Notes under the pieces: model-generated
The model's input: only the letters and a program-made list of their open reading frames with translations
Database searches by the model: none
Told to the model about the DNA's origin: nothing
Assembly (NCBI GenBank): GCA_905339215.1
Contig: CAJPFN010000047.1
Location: forward strand, 1-64,000
DNA from: Rhizobiaceae bacterium
GTDB lineage: Bacteria > Pseudomonadota > Alphaproteobacteria > Rhizobiales > Rhizobiaceae
DNA: 64,000 nucleotides
Reading direction: 5' to 3'
Position numbers and translations under genes: made by a program
Shown: one piece after another, positions 8,261-17,249 of the stretch
How positions within the stretch are numbered: position 1 is the first letter of the stretch
Layout: every line of letters starts with the position of its first letter

Positions 8261-9505
8261 CTACTCCCCGCCGAAGCGGTGGGCGAGCGGGATCTCCGGC
8301 TGGGGCAGGGTACGCCACACGATCCAGCACAGGATCGCGACAAGGCCCATCGCCGGGATGATCGTCGCCATGGCGAGGACCGGATCGCCGATCATCGCCG
8401 CGATCGAGCCGCCGACCAGCCCGCCGCCCATCTGGAAGAAGCCGCCCAGGGACGAGGCCGCGCCCGCGATATGTGGATAGGGCGCGAGCGAGGCGGTCAG
8501 CATTGCCGGCATGACGAAGGCAATGCCGAAGGCGAAGAAGGCTACCGGTCCCATCACCGATAGGAAGGTGGGCGCCGCGACCCGCAGGCCGACGGCGAGG
8601 GCCAGGCTGCCGATGGCGATGAAAAGCAGGCCGGGTGGCACCAGCCGGAGAGCGCCGAAGCGGCCGAGCAACAGGCGAACGACCAGCGCGCCGGCGAAGA
8701 ACATGCCCGACTGCATCAGCATGCCGACGCCGAATTGCGTCGGCGTCAGGCCTACTCTCTCCATGAGAATGAAGGGCAGCACCGTCGCCTGCGTGTAGAG
8801 GGCGCCGATCGATCCCGTCATGATCAAGGCCGAGAGCACGAAGTAGCGGCTGCCGAGCAGCGACCCATAGGACCCGGCGAGCGCCCGCGGCCGTATCCGG
8901 GACAGGTCGCGCTGGACCGTCTCGACCATGGCGAAGTGGACCACCAGGATAACGACCACTGCGGCCGCGAACATGACGGCGAAGATCGCATGCCAGCCGG
9001 CGACTTCCATCGTCAGCCCGCCGATCGTCGGCGCGAAGGCGGGACCGACGCCGAGGATCAGGCCGATCAGGTTCATGATGCGGGCCGAGCGCTCGCTGGT
9101 GAACAGGTCGCGGACGATGGCGCGCGAGATGGCCACGCCGACCGCCGCGCCAACGCCCTGCAGGAAGCGGGCGGCGATCAGGATCTCGATCGTCGGGGCG
9201 GCGAGCGCGACAAGCGAGGCGGCGAGATAGATGCCGAGAAAGGCGAAGGTGACCGGCTTGCGGCCGAAGCCATCCGACAGCGGCCCGCAGACCAGCTGGG
9301 CGAGTGCGAAGCCGGCGAAATAGAGCGAAAGCGTCAGCTTCACCGCCGCCTCCGTCGTGCCGAAGGCGTGGACGATCTCCGGCATGGCCGGGGTGAACAG
9401 CGCCATCGTCACCGGCCCGATGGCGACCAGCAGCGCGCCGAGCAGGCTGACGCGACGTTCGCTCATCAGGGGGATCGTCTTCATGGACGGCTGCACGTTC
9501 ATCAT
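8261..9505 (-). CDS. Bcr/CflA-type MFS drug efflux transporter
   Basis: A 414-residue protein with about twelve hydrophobic segments. The DHA1/Bcr pattern is clear in ALFTPAMPEIVHAFGTTEAA, followed by motif A as GPLSDGFGRKPV and the helix-5 region ADAIGVGPAFAPTIGG-like segment. It probably expels small toxic compounds or drugs using the proton gradient. Its ATG overlaps the stop of the upstream marR gene (ATGA at 9502-9505), so both are read from one transcript. Control is therefore expected from the dyads just upstream of marR. The exported compound is unknown. Confidence 0.9.
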   Translation of the reverse strand: MMNVQPSMKTIPLMSERRVSLLGALLVAIGPVTMALFTPAMPEIVHAFGTTEAAVKLTLSLYFAGFALAQLVCGPLSDGFGRKPVTFAFLGIYLAASLVALAAPTIEILIAARFLQGVGAAVGVAISRAIVRDLFTSERSARIMNLIGLILGVGPAFAPTIGGLTMEVAGWHAIFAVMFAAAVVVILVVHFAMVETVQRDLSRIRPRALAGSYGSLLGSRYFVLSALIMTGSIGALYTQATVLPFILMERVGLTPTQFGVGMLMQSGMFFAGALVVRLLLGRFGALRLVPPGLLFIAIGSLALAVGLRVAAPTFLSVMGPVAFFAFGIAFVMPAMLTASLAPYPHIAGAASSLGGFFQMGGGLVGGSIAAMIGDPVLAMATIIPAMGLVAILCWIVWRTLPQPEIPLAHRFGGE

Positions 9506-9975
9506 GCGGCACCGTCCTTGCGGCAGGGATCGACGCGCATGGCCGCGAGGTTGGCGCGAACGGTTTTCAGCACCTCCACGAAGTTCCGCCAGGCATCGGC
9601 CGGGACGGCATTCGCGGCGTCGGCGCGCATCGCCGCTGCGATCGGCTGGATCTGTTCCAGCATCGCCTCGCCGGCCGGTGTCAGGTGAACGGTCTTGGCC
9701 CGGCGGTCTTCTGGGTCGGCGCGCCGTTCGACGAGGCCGCGCGCCTCCAGCCGGTCGAGAGCGCCGGACAGCGTCATCGCCTCGACGCCCATCCTCTCGG
9801 CGAGCACGTTCTGGCGTACGCCGCCGGCGCGGTAGGCGTGCGACAGCGTCCGTCCCTCACCCGGCGTCAGGCCAAGTCCGGCCTCGCCGGTGCGGCGGTC
9901 CATCTCCGCGCGAAGCATGCGGGTCACGTCCGTCAGCAGGAAGCCGAAGGAGTCGGGATCGAAGGTGCTCGCCAT
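9502..9975 (-). CDS. MarR family transcriptional regulator
   Basis: A 157-residue winged-helix repressor. The recognition region reads RQNVLAERMGVEAMTLSGAL and the wing RLEARGLVERRADPEDRRAKTVHLT, which are typical MarR features (DRR loop included). It is the first gene of a two-gene operon with a Bcr-type efflux pump. The start codon lies directly against an inverted repeat, indicating autoregulation in which ligand binding releases the operator and turns on export. The start is supported by AAGG about 12 bases upstream. Confidence 0.93.
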   Translation of the reverse strand: MASTFDPDSFGFLLTDVTRMLRAEMDRRTGEAGLGLTPGEGRTLSHAYRAGGVRQNVLAERMGVEAMTLSGALDRLEARGLVERRADPEDRRAKTVHLTPAGEAMLEQIQPIAAAMRADAANAVPADAWRNFVEVLKTVRANLAAMRVDPCRKDGAA

Positions 9976-9976
9976 T

Positions 9977-10008
9977 TTATAAGCCGACCTTATAATAAGG
10001 ACGACTTA
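9977..10008. promoter_or_regulatory. tandem MarR operator candidates
   Basis: The sequence TTATAAG-CCGAC-CTTATAA (9977-9995) is a perfect 7-bp-arm inverted repeat beginning one base from the marR start codon. A second, imperfect copy, AATAAG-GACGA-CTTAAT, runs from about 9994 to 10010 with its centre 16 bp from the first. The region is also the only A+T-rich stretch here and must contain the marR promoter. Two spaced dyads inside a marR promoter are the expected layout for autorepression; binding is inferred. Confidence 0.7.
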
Positions 10009-10102
10009 ATAATATTGGATGCCGTGCGCTGTCAAGGTTGCGTGCGGGCGGCCCGCCGCCTACATGGTCGTCGCAGACCCCCGAGTTTCCAGCGGATCAC
10101 CA

Positions 10103-12157
10103 ATGCCCAGCACGAATGTCATCGACCTCGCCAGCCATCCCCTGACCGGCTGGACCGGCCCGCTCGGCCTGCCCGATTTCGCGGCGGTCGATGACAGTGA
10201 CTTCGCAACGGTCTTCGACGCCGCGCTCGCCGCGCACCAGGCCGAGATCGACGCGATCGCCGGCAACGTCGAGCCGCCGACCATCGCCAATACCCTGGCG
10301 GCGATGGAACTCGCCGGCGAGGCACTCGGTCGCGTCTCGGCGATCTTCTGGTGCAAGGCCGGCGCCCACACCAACGACCAGATCCAGGCGCTGGAGCGCG
10401 ACATTGCGCCGAAGATGGCGCGGCACTACTCGGCCATCGCCATGAATGCGCCGCTGTTCGCCAGGATCGACGCGCTCTACCGCGACCGCGCCGCCCTCGG
10501 GCTCGACCCCGAGACGCTGCGCGTGCTCGAAAAGACCTGGAAGCGCTTCGTCCGCTCGGGCGCCCTGCTCGACGAGACCGGCAAGGCGCGGCTGGGCGCC
10601 ATCAACGAAGAGCTGGCAGGGCTGGGCGCCCGGTTCGGCCAGAACGTGCTTGCCGACGAGCGCGACTGGGCGATGTTCCTGGAGGCGGGCGACCTCGCCG
10701 GCCTACCCGAATTCGTGGTGGGCGCCATGGCCCAGGCTGCGGAAACGCGCGGCCGCGCAGGCAGCTACGCGATCACGCTGTCGCGTTCGATCTATGAGCC
10801 GTTCACCACATTCTCCGAACGCCGCGACCTGCGCGAAGCGGCCTGGCGGGCCTTCACCATGCGCGGCCAGAACGGCGGCGCCACCGACAACGTCGACGTG
10901 GTGCGCAGGACGTTGGCACTCCGCGCCGAGAAGGCGCGGCTGCTCGCCTACGACAGCTACGCCGCTCTCAAGCTCGACGACACCATGGCGAAGACGCCAG
11001 ACTCCGTATTCGCCCTGCTCGACCCGGTGTGGGACAAGGCCCGCGAGAAGGCCGCCGCCGATCAGAAAGAGTTGCAGCGTCTCGCGGCAGCCAACGGTGG
11101 CAACGACGACATTGCCGGATGGGACTGGCGTTTCTGGCAGGAAAAGCTTCGCGCCGAGAAGTACGCCTTCGACGAGGCCGAGCTGAAGCCCTACCTCCAG
11201 CTCGATCGTGTCATCGATGCCTGCTTCGACGTCGCGACGCGGCTGTTCGGCATCACTTTCGCCGAGCGACAGGGAATCGCCGCCTGGCATCCCGACGTGC
11301 GCGTCTTCGAAGTGTCGAATGCCGACGGCTCCTACCGCGGCAGCTTTCTCGCCGACTATTTCGCGCGGCCGTCGAAGCGCTCCGGCGCCTGGATGAGCTC
11401 GCTGGAATCGGGCTATCGCCTCGGCGACGGCGCGCGGCCGGTGATCTACAACGTCATGAACTTCGCCAAGCCGCAGCCCGGCGAGCCGGCGCTCCTGTCG
11501 ATGGACGAGGCGCGTACGCTGTTCCACGAATTCGGCCACGCCCTGCACGGCATGCTGACCGACGTCACCTGGCCGTCGGTGTCGGGCACTTCCGTCAGCC
11601 GCGACTTCGTCGAGCTGCCCTCGCAGCTCTACGAGCACTGGCTGACCGTGCCGCAGGTGCTGGAAAAGCACGCGCGCCACGCCGCGACCGGCGAGCCGAT
11701 GCCGTCGGCGCTGATCGAAAAGATGCTCGCCGCAAGGAACTTCGGCGCCGGCTTCGCCACGGTCGAGTTCACCGCCTCGGCGCTGGTCGACATGGCCTAT
11801 CACGCACGCGGCGAGGCGCCGGCGGACCCGATCGCCTTCGAAGCCGAGAAGCTGCGCGAGATCGGCATGCCGGATGCAATTGCCATGCGCCACCGCACCC
11901 CGCATTTCGGCCATGTCTTCGCCGGCGACGGATACTCGGCCGGCTATTACTCCTACATGTGGTCCGAGGTTCTCGACGCCGACGCCTTTTCGGCGTTCGA
12001 GGAGACCGGCGACCCGTTCGACCCGGCGCTCGCGCAAAAGCTACGCGCACACATCTATGCCGCCGGTGGATCGAAGGATCCGGAGGACCTCTACCTCGCC
12101 TTCCGCGGCAGGATGCCGACGGCCGCGGCGATGATGGCCAAGCGCGGCCTGGCGTAG
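10103..12157 (+). CDS. M3 family oligopeptidase (OpdA/Dcp type)
   Basis: A 684-residue zinc metallopeptidase that degrades short peptides in the cytoplasm. The thimet signature is TLFHEFGHALHGMLTD, with the two zinc histidines and catalytic glutamate; the third ligand lies in the downstream ELPSQLYEHWL region, and the late DGYSAGYYSYMWSEV is the family substrate-binding block. Length fits M3 enzymes. The frame is open from 10019, but the ATG at 10103 gives a typical beginning (residues PLTGWTGPLGLPDF at about 13-26). It precedes an aldo/keto reductase by nine bases. Confidence 0.93.
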   Translation: MPSTNVIDLASHPLTGWTGPLGLPDFAAVDDSDFATVFDAALAAHQAEIDAIAGNVEPPTIANTLAAMELAGEALGRVSAIFWCKAGAHTNDQIQALERDIAPKMARHYSAIAMNAPLFARIDALYRDRAALGLDPETLRVLEKTWKRFVRSGALLDETGKARLGAINEELAGLGARFGQNVLADERDWAMFLEAGDLAGLPEFVVGAMAQAAETRGRAGSYAITLSRSIYEPFTTFSERRDLREAAWRAFTMRGQNGGATDNVDVVRRTLALRAEKARLLAYDSYAALKLDDTMAKTPDSVFALLDPVWDKAREKAAADQKELQRLAAANGGNDDIAGWDWRFWQEKLRAEKYAFDEAELKPYLQLDRVIDACFDVATRLFGITFAERQGIAAWHPDVRVFEVSNADGSYRGSFLADYFARPSKRSGAWMSSLESGYRLGDGARPVIYNVMNFAKPQPGEPALLSMDEARTLFHEFGHALHGMLTDVTWPSVSGTSVSRDFVELPSQLYEHWLTVPQVLEKHARHAATGEPMPSALIEKMLAARNFGAGFATVEFTASALVDMAYHARGEAPADPIAFEAEKLREIGMPDAIAMRHRTPHFGHVFAGDGYSAGYYSYMWSEVLDADAFSAFEETGDPFDPALAQKLRAHIYAAGGSKDPEDLYLAFRGRMPTAAAMMAKRGLA

Positions 12158-12166
12158 GAGGCGGCG

Positions 12167-13150
12167 ATGAAGCAGCGCAGGTTCGGCAGGAACGGCCCCG
12201 AAATCGGCGCCGTCGCGCTCGGCTGCATGAGCTTCGGCGGCATGTACGGTCCGACCGACCGGGCCGAGAGCCTCGCCGCACTGGCGAAGGCCGACGAACT
12301 CGGCATCACCCACCTCGACACCGCCCTCATCTACGGTGGCGGCCTGTCCGAGGAGATCATCGGGGAATTCGTCCGCAATCGTCGGAACCGCTTCACCATC
12401 GCCACCAAGGCCGGCATCGTCGCCCGCCCGAGCCGGCACTTCAACAACCGGCCGGACTACCTGCGCGAGGCCCTCGAAGGTTCCTTGAAACGCCTCGGCC
12501 GCGACCATGTCGAGCTGTTCTACATCCACCGCCGCGACCAGGATGTGCCCGTCGAGGACGTGATGGGCACGCTGGTGCGCTTCAAGGAAGAGGGCAAGAT
12601 CGGCGGCATCGGCCTGTCCGAGGTGGCGCCGGCGACGCTGGAGCGCGCCGCGTCGGTGCATCCGGTCATGGCGGTACAGAACGAGTACTCCCTGTGGACC
12701 CGGCTGCCCGAGCTCGGCCTGATCCAGGCCTGCGCGCGGCTGGGCACGGCCTTCGTCGCCTTCTCGCCCGTCGGGCGCGGCGTCTTCGCCGACAGGCCGC
12801 TCGACCCGGCCACGTTCGCCGATCAAGACTTCCGCAAGAGCAATCCGCGCTTCATGGCACCGAACTTCGCCGCCAACGAGGCACGCATCGAGCGTTTCCG
12901 CGCCTTCGCCCGCGAGCGCGGATGGACGGCGAGCGCCCTCGCCGTCGCGTGGACGCTGCACCGCGGCGATCACGTCATCCCAATTCCCGGCACGCGCAGC
13001 GCCGCCCATGTCGCCGAACTGGCCGCGGCGGCCGACATCCGGCTCGACGCCGACGATCTGACACGGATCGAGGCGATCCTGCCGGCCGGCTTCGCCCATG
13101 GCGACCGCTATTCGGAGCATCAGTCGGTCGACACGGAACGCTACTGCTGA
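12167..13150 (+). CDS. aldo/keto reductase
   Basis: A 327-residue NADPH-dependent oxidoreductase of the AKR (beta/alpha)8 fold. The catalytic tetrad is recognisable: Asp in THLDTALIYG with Tyr following, Lys in IATKAGIV, and His in FYIHRRD. The cofactor-binding end appears as VIPIPGTRSAAHVAE. It resembles the AKR11/AKR13 subgroups that accept varied aldehydes and ketones, so no substrate is assigned. The ATG is preceded by TAGGAGGCGGCG. It sits nine bases after the peptidase gene and is probably in its operon. Confidence 0.93.
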   Translation: MKQRRFGRNGPEIGAVALGCMSFGGMYGPTDRAESLAALAKADELGITHLDTALIYGGGLSEEIIGEFVRNRRNRFTIATKAGIVARPSRHFNNRPDYLREALEGSLKRLGRDHVELFYIHRRDQDVPVEDVMGTLVRFKEEGKIGGIGLSEVAPATLERAASVHPVMAVQNEYSLWTRLPELGLIQACARLGTAFVAFSPVGRGVFADRPLDPATFADQDFRKSNPRFMAPNFAANEARIERFRAFARERGWTASALAVAWTLHRGDHVIPIPGTRSAAHVAELAAAADIRLDADDLTRIEAILPAGFAHGDRYSEHQSVDTERYC

Positions 13151-13209
13151 GCGCTTCGCGCCGATCCTGACGAGCGGATGAGGAGGGCCACTGCCTGGAC
13201 GGAATAGGC

Positions 13210-13497
13210 TTAGTCGGGATAGCAGGCTGCCGGAATGTTCGGCCACACGGCGCGGTCGCAGCCGAAAGTTTCACGCGTCTGGCGGAATTTTGCGCTGACC
13301 GGGCCGGTCACGACCGGATCGACGCCGTAGGGCGCGTCGGGGAAGAGGCCGGCCTGTTCCACCGGCCACTGTCTCTCCCGTACGCCATCGTCGTCGGTGA
13401 GCGGCGTTGCCCCCGAGGAGATGGCGATCATCGCCAGCACCGCGCCCGGAAGGGCGGATCGGAACAAGGCAGGTGCGATGACACGGATGGCCTTCAT
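13210..13497 (-). CDS. small secreted protein with C-terminal CDRAVWP motif
   Basis: A 95-residue protein. The ATG at 13497 starts a signal peptide (MKAIRVIAP and a hydrophobic stretch to about residue 30), whereas the longer frame from 13533 has none. The mature part is short and ends with FGCDRAVWPNIPAACY, carrying the only two cysteines, likely one disulfide. I recall similar endings (CDR-x-x-WP-x-IP-x-x-C) in many small hypothetical proteins of rhizobia, but no function. A GTTAAC palindrome lies 38 bases upstream. Confidence 0.7.
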   Translation of the reverse strand: MKAIRVIAPALFRSALPGAVLAMIAISSGATPLTDDDGVRERQWPVEQAGLFPDAPYGVDPVVTGPVSAKFRQTRETFGCDRAVWPNIPAACYPD

Positions 13498-13534
13498 CAG
13501 GGACTCAACTTCCTGGCGGCGGAAAAGATCCACC

Positions 13535-13548
13535 GTTCGTTAACGAAC
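13535..13548. promoter_or_regulatory. 14-bp palindrome GTTCGTTAACGAAC
   Basis: A perfect 14-bp palindrome in the 181-base divergent region between the small secreted protein and the site-2 protease. Related elements occur at 3171-3186, 38337-38344 and 60640-60655, also in promoter regions. The TTAAC core recalls half sites of the cell-cycle regulator CtrA, but the palindromic form is not the canonical spaced repeat. Function is inferred only. Confidence 0.4.
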
Positions 13549-13678
13549 CGTCATTCGACACGAGAATGGTAAACGAAGTGCTGCGATGAACGGCCAGCCG
13601 GCGCAACGGTTGCTCGCCACGGGCGGCCGAAGCGCATAAGGTCGCCGGCGTGCCACCACGACGAGGAGCAACGACATC

Positions 13679-14761
13679 ATGCAATGGTCCTATCCGATCC
13701 TGCGTGTCGCCGGCACCGAGATCCGCATTCACCTGACCTTCCTGCTGCTGCTCGCCTGGATCGGCGTCGCCTACTACCAGGACGGCGGCGCCGCCGCGGC
13801 GCTCGAAGGCGTCGGCTTCATCGTCGCGGTGTTCGCCTGCGTGGTGCTCCACGAGTTCGGCCATGCCACAGCGGCGCGGCGCTACGGCATCCGCACGCCG
13901 AAGATCACGTTGCTGCCCATCGGCGGCGTCGCCGAACTCGAGCGCCTGCCGGAGAAGCCCGGCGAAGAGATCGTCGTCGCCGTCGCCGGACCGCTGGTCA
14001 ACGTCGTCATCGCCGGAATCCTCATCCTCGGGCTCGGCGCCACGGTCGGCACCGATGCGCTGACCTCCATGGAAGACCCGAAGATCGGTTTCGTCGCGCG
14101 GCTTGCCGCCGTGAACGTCTGGCTGGTGCTGTTCAACCTGATCCCGGCCTTCCCGATGGATGGCGGCCGCGTGCTGCGGGCGCTGCTCGCGACCCGCTAC
14201 AGCCGTGTCCGCGCCACCCAGATTGCCGGAACCATCGGCCAGTTCGCCGCCTTCGCCTTCGGCTTCATCGGTCTCGTCGTCGGCAATGTGCTGTTGATCT
14301 TCGTCGCCATCTTCGTCTACCTCGCCGCGACCGCAGAGACGCAGGCGATCGGGCTCCAGGACGCCGCGCGCGCCGTCGACGTCCGCGACGCCATGATCAC
14401 CCGCTTCGAGAGCCTGACGGCGACGGCCAGCCTCGACGACGCCGCGCAGGCGCTCTTGCGCACCACGCAGCACGAGTTCCCCGTGATCGACGGCGCCGGC
14501 AGGCTGCGCGGCGTGCTGACCAGGGCGCATCTCGTCGCCGGCCTCCAGCAGCGTGGCGAGAAGACGCCGGCGGCGGAACTCATGGCGACCGACATCCCGC
14601 TGGTCAGCGACGGCGAGAAGCTGAGCGCGGCGCTCGAGCACCTGCAGAAGGGCGGGACGCCCGCCGTCGGCGTCGTCGACGCGCAAGGCCGGCTGGTGGG
14701 TTATGTGACCATCGAGAACATCGGCGAACTGATGATGCTGCGCAGCGCCGCCGCCCGCTGA
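13679..14761 (+). CDS. site-2 protease (M50) with CBS domains
   Basis: A 360-residue intramembrane zinc protease. Hydrophobic segments fill residues 1-220; the catalytic site is [16 protein letters not shown] and the second signature [17 protein letters not shown], giving the HExxH and NPxxPxDGG elements. From about residue 235 to the end are two CBS modules (VRDAMITRF and [17 protein letters not shown]), which in this subfamily bind adenine nucleotides and may sense energy state. The ATG follows GACGAGGAGCAACGAC. It probably cleaves a membrane-tethered regulator; the target is unknown. Confidence 0.93.
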   Translation: MQWSYPILRVAGTEIRIHLTFLLLLAWIGVAYYQDGGAAAALEGVGFIVAVFACVVLHEFGHATAARRYGIRTPKITLLPIGGVAELERLPEKPGEEIVVAVAGPLVNVVIAGILILGLGATVGTDALTSMEDPKIGFVARLAAVNVWLVLFNLIPAFPMDGGRVLRALLATRYSRVRATQIAGTIGQFAAFAFGFIGLVVGNVLLIFVAIFVYLAATAETQAIGLQDAARAVDVRDAMITRFESLTATASLDDAAQALLRTTQHEFPVIDGAGRLRGVLTRAHLVAGLQQRGEKTPAAELMATDIPLVSDGEKLSAALEHLQKGGTPAVGVVDAQGRLVGYVTIENIGELMMLRSAAAR

Positions 14762-14874
14762 CGGGCGTCCTTCGGCGCGTCCCCCTTTCGCATTTGCGAA
14801 AAAGCCTGTATGAGCGCGGCCGACCGAACATGCCGCGCGCGACCTTGCGCGCCGAAAACCCCCGAGTACCCGAT

Positions 14875-16701
14875 ATGCAGATCCGCAACATCGCGATCAT
14901 CGCGCACGTTGACCATGGCAAGACGACGCTGGTCGACCAGCTCCTGAAACAGTCCGGCTCCTTCCGCGAGAACCAGCGCGTCGCCGAGCGCGCGATGGAT
15001 TCGAACGACCTCGAGAAGGAGCGCGGCATCACCATCCTCGCCAAGGCGACCTCGGTCGACTGGAAGGACACGCGCATCAATATCGTCGACACGCCCGGCC
15101 ACGCCGACTTCGGCGGCGAGGTCGAGCGCATCCTGTCGATGGTGGATTCGGCCATCGTGCTGGTCGACGCCGCCGAGGGACCGATGCCGCAGACCAAGTT
15201 CGTCGTCGGCAAGGCGCTGAAGGTCGGCCTCAAGCCGATCGTCGTCATCAACAAGATCGACCGGCCGGACGCGCGCCATGTCGAGGTGGTCAACGAGGTG
15301 TTCGACCTGTTTGCCGCGCTCGACGCCACCGACGAGCAGCTCGACTTCCCGATCCTCTACGGCTCGGGCCGCGACGGCTGGGTCTCGGAGAAGCCCGAAG
15401 GCCCGAAGGACCAGGGCCTCGCCCCGCTGTTCGACCTCGTGCTCAAGCACGTGCCGGCGCCGACCGTGCATCCCGGGCCGTTCCGCATGATCGGCACGAT
15501 CCTCGAGGCCAATCCGTTCCTCGGCCGCATCATCACCGGCCGCATCCATTCGGGCTCGCTGAAGCCGAACCAGGCGGTCAAGGTGCTGCATCACGACGGC
15601 ACGCTGCTCGAGACCGGGCGCATCACCAAGATCCTCGCCTTCCGCGGGCTGGAGCGCCAGCCGATCGACGAGGCGCAGGCCGGCGACATCGTCGCCATCG
15701 CCGGCCTGTCGAAGGGCACCGTCGCCGACACGTTCTGCGACCCGTCGGTCACCGAGCCGCTGAAGGCGCAGCCGATCGACCCACCGACCGTCACCATGTC
15801 CTTCCTCGTCAACGATTCGCCGCTCGCCGGCACCGAGGGCGACAAGGTCACCAGCCGCGTCATCCGCGACCGCCTGCTCAAGGAGGCGGAGGGCAACGTC
15901 GCCCTGAAGATCGAGGAATCGGCCGACAAGGATTCGTTCTTCGTCTCCGGCCGCGGCGAGTTGCAGCTCGCCGTGCTGATCGAGACCATGCGCCGCGAGG
16001 GCTTCGAGATCGCCGTGTCGCGGCCGCGCGTGGTGATGCAGAAGGACGAGCACGGCCACCTGCTCGAGCCGATCGAGGAGGTCGTCATCGACGTCGACGA
16101 GGAGCATGCGGGCGTCGTCGTGCAGAAGATGAGCGAGCGCAAGGCCGAGATGGTCGAGCTGCGTCCCTCCGGCGGCAACCGCCAGCGCCTGGTCTTCCAT
16201 GCGCCGACGCGCGGCCTGATCGGCTACCAGTCGGAGCTTCTGACCGACACGCGCGGCACCGCCGTGATGAACCGGCTGTTCCACGCCTACCAGCCCTACA
16301 AGGGCGAACTGCCCGGCCGCACCAACGGCGTGCTGATCTCCAACGAGCAGGGCGAGTCGGTCGCCTACGCCATGTGGAACCTGGAAGACCGCGGCCCGAT
16401 GGTCATCGATCCGGGCGTCAAGGTCTACCAGGGCATGATCATCGGCATCCACAGCCGCGACAACGACCTCGAGGTCAACGTGCTCAAGGGCAAGAAGCTG
16501 ACCAACATCCGCGCCGCCGGCAAGGATGAGGCGGTGCGGCTGACCCCACCGATCCGCATGACGCTGGAGCGCGCGCTCGCCTGGATCCAGGACGACGAGC
16601 TGGTCGAGGTGACGCCGAAGACCATCCGCCTCAGGAAGCTCTATCTCGACCCCAACGAGCGCAAGCGCTTCGAGAAGTCGAAGACCGCCGGCGCCGCCTG
16701 A
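14875..16701 (+). CDS. typA: translational GTPase TypA/BipA
   Basis: A 608-residue ribosome-binding GTPase related to EF-G that acts in ribosome assembly and stress or cold responses. G1 reads [17 protein letters not shown], the switch II region [16 protein letters not shown], and the G4 motif [10 protein letters not shown]. The C-terminal half has the EF-G domain III/V elements and the TypA-specific tail. Reading frame is open far upstream through the M50 gene, but the N-terminus [15 protein letters not shown] at 14875 is the family start. Length is normal. Confidence 0.97.
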   Translation: MQIRNIAIIAHVDHGKTTLVDQLLKQSGSFRENQRVAERAMDSNDLEKERGITILAKATSVDWKDTRINIVDTPGHADFGGEVERILSMVDSAIVLVDAAEGPMPQTKFVVGKALKVGLKPIVVINKIDRPDARHVEVVNEVFDLFAALDATDEQLDFPILYGSGRDGWVSEKPEGPKDQGLAPLFDLVLKHVPAPTVHPGPFRMIGTILEANPFLGRIITGRIHSGSLKPNQAVKVLHHDGTLLETGRITKILAFRGLERQPIDEAQAGDIVAIAGLSKGTVADTFCDPSVTEPLKAQPIDPPTVTMSFLVNDSPLAGTEGDKVTSRVIRDRLLKEAEGNVALKIEESADKDSFFVSGRGELQLAVLIETMRREGFEIAVSRPRVVMQKDEHGHLLEPIEEVVIDVDEEHAGVVVQKMSERKAEMVELRPSGGNRQRLVFHAPTRGLIGYQSELLTDTRGTAVMNRLFHAYQPYKGELPGRTNGVLISNEQGESVAYAMWNLEDRGPMVIDPGVKVYQGMIIGIHSRDNDLEVNVLKGKKLTNIRAAGKDEAVRLTPPIRMTLERALAWIQDDELVEVTPKTIRLRKLYLDPNERKRFEKSKTAGAA

Positions 16702-16718
16702 GCGAGCGCTAGGTCTGT

Positions 16719-16740
16719 CGCGCCGGCCCCGGCCGGCGCG
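16719..16740. terminator. GC-rich hairpin between typA and doxX
   Basis: CGCGCCGGCC-CC-GGCCGGCGCG is a perfect 10-bp inverted repeat between two convergent genes, ending one base before the doxX stop region. It would fold in either transcript. There is no T tract, so it may act as a bidirectional stop aided by Rho or as an RNA 3' stabiliser. Confidence 0.55.
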
Positions 16741-16741
16741 G

Positions 16742-17128
16742 TCAACCGCGCAGCGGGAACAGCGCGCGAAGCGCAGGGTCGCGCAGCCACAGCCCGCCCC
16801 ACATGAACAGGCCGAGGTAGACGCTGAACAGCACATGGCTGAACAGCGGGTTGCCGACGCGCAGCTGCGTCGCCATGGCGCCGCCCAGCAGGCCCATCGC
16901 CAGCACTGCTCCGAGCACGCTCGTGCGCGGCCAGAGATAGAGCAGCACGCAGGCGACCTCGATCAGGCCGATCATCAGCGTATGGCCCTGCGGCCAGCCG
17001 AGCTGCGTCATGCTGTCCGTCGCGACGGAGGCGCCGACGAGCTTCGGAGCGGCCGACGCCACCAGCAGGAAAGCCGCGAAGAGGCCGCTCAGGACCCAGC
17101 CGGTCGTCACCATCATTCCATTGCTCAT
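16742..17128 (-). CDS. DoxX-like membrane protein
   Basis: A 128-residue protein with four transmembrane helices, beginning MSNGMMVTTGWVLSGLFAAF. The pattern SAAPKLVGA in helix 1-2, GLIEVACVLLYLWPRT and GAVLAMGLLGGAMATQLRVG are typical of the DoxX/DUF4870-like small quinone-associated membrane family. Start chosen at 17128, where TAGGAGAG precedes the ATG; the longer frame runs antisense into the neighbouring gene. It is transcribed divergently from a MarR regulator across a large dyad and is presumably its target. Confidence 0.88.
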   Translation of the reverse strand: MSNGMMVTTGWVLSGLFAAFLLVASAAPKLVGASVATDSMTQLGWPQGHTLMIGLIEVACVLLYLWPRTSVLGAVLAMGLLGGAMATQLRVGNPLFSHVLFSVYLGLFMWGGLWLRDPALRALFPLRG

Positions 17129-17195
17129 CGAAACTCTCCTATGCGTGTTTATGAAAGAAGCAGGGCCGCGGGAATTTCCACCCTTGCGTCCGGCT

Positions 17196-17233
17196 TTCCC
17201 GTATTTATCTTTACGGCGAGATAAATACGGGAA
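17196..17233. promoter_or_regulatory. 38-bp operator dyad, 15-bp arms
   Basis: TTCCCGTATTTATCT (17196-17210) and AGATAAATACGGGAA (17219-17233) are exact reverse complements separated by eight bases (TTACGGCG). The dyad lies in the 112-base divergent region between doxX and marR, eight bases from the marR start codon. Its perfection, its A+T content and its position strongly suggest the MarR operator controlling both directions. Confidence 0.75.
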
Positions 17234-17235
17234 TA

Positions 17236-17249
17236 TCTTGATGTCAAGA
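17236..17249. promoter_or_regulatory. palindrome TCTTGA-TG-TCAAGA over marR start
   Basis: A second, smaller perfect dyad with 6-bp arms is centred on the marR start codon, so its second and third bases are the ATG's TG. It may be a separate operator or a hairpin controlling initiation. The spacing between this centre and the big dyad centre is about 28 bp. Confidence 0.5.

Noticed and set aside
13684-14874. N-terminal extension of typA through the site-2 protease gene
   Set aside because: The M50/CBS gene in another frame is clearly real, and TypA begins normally at 14875.
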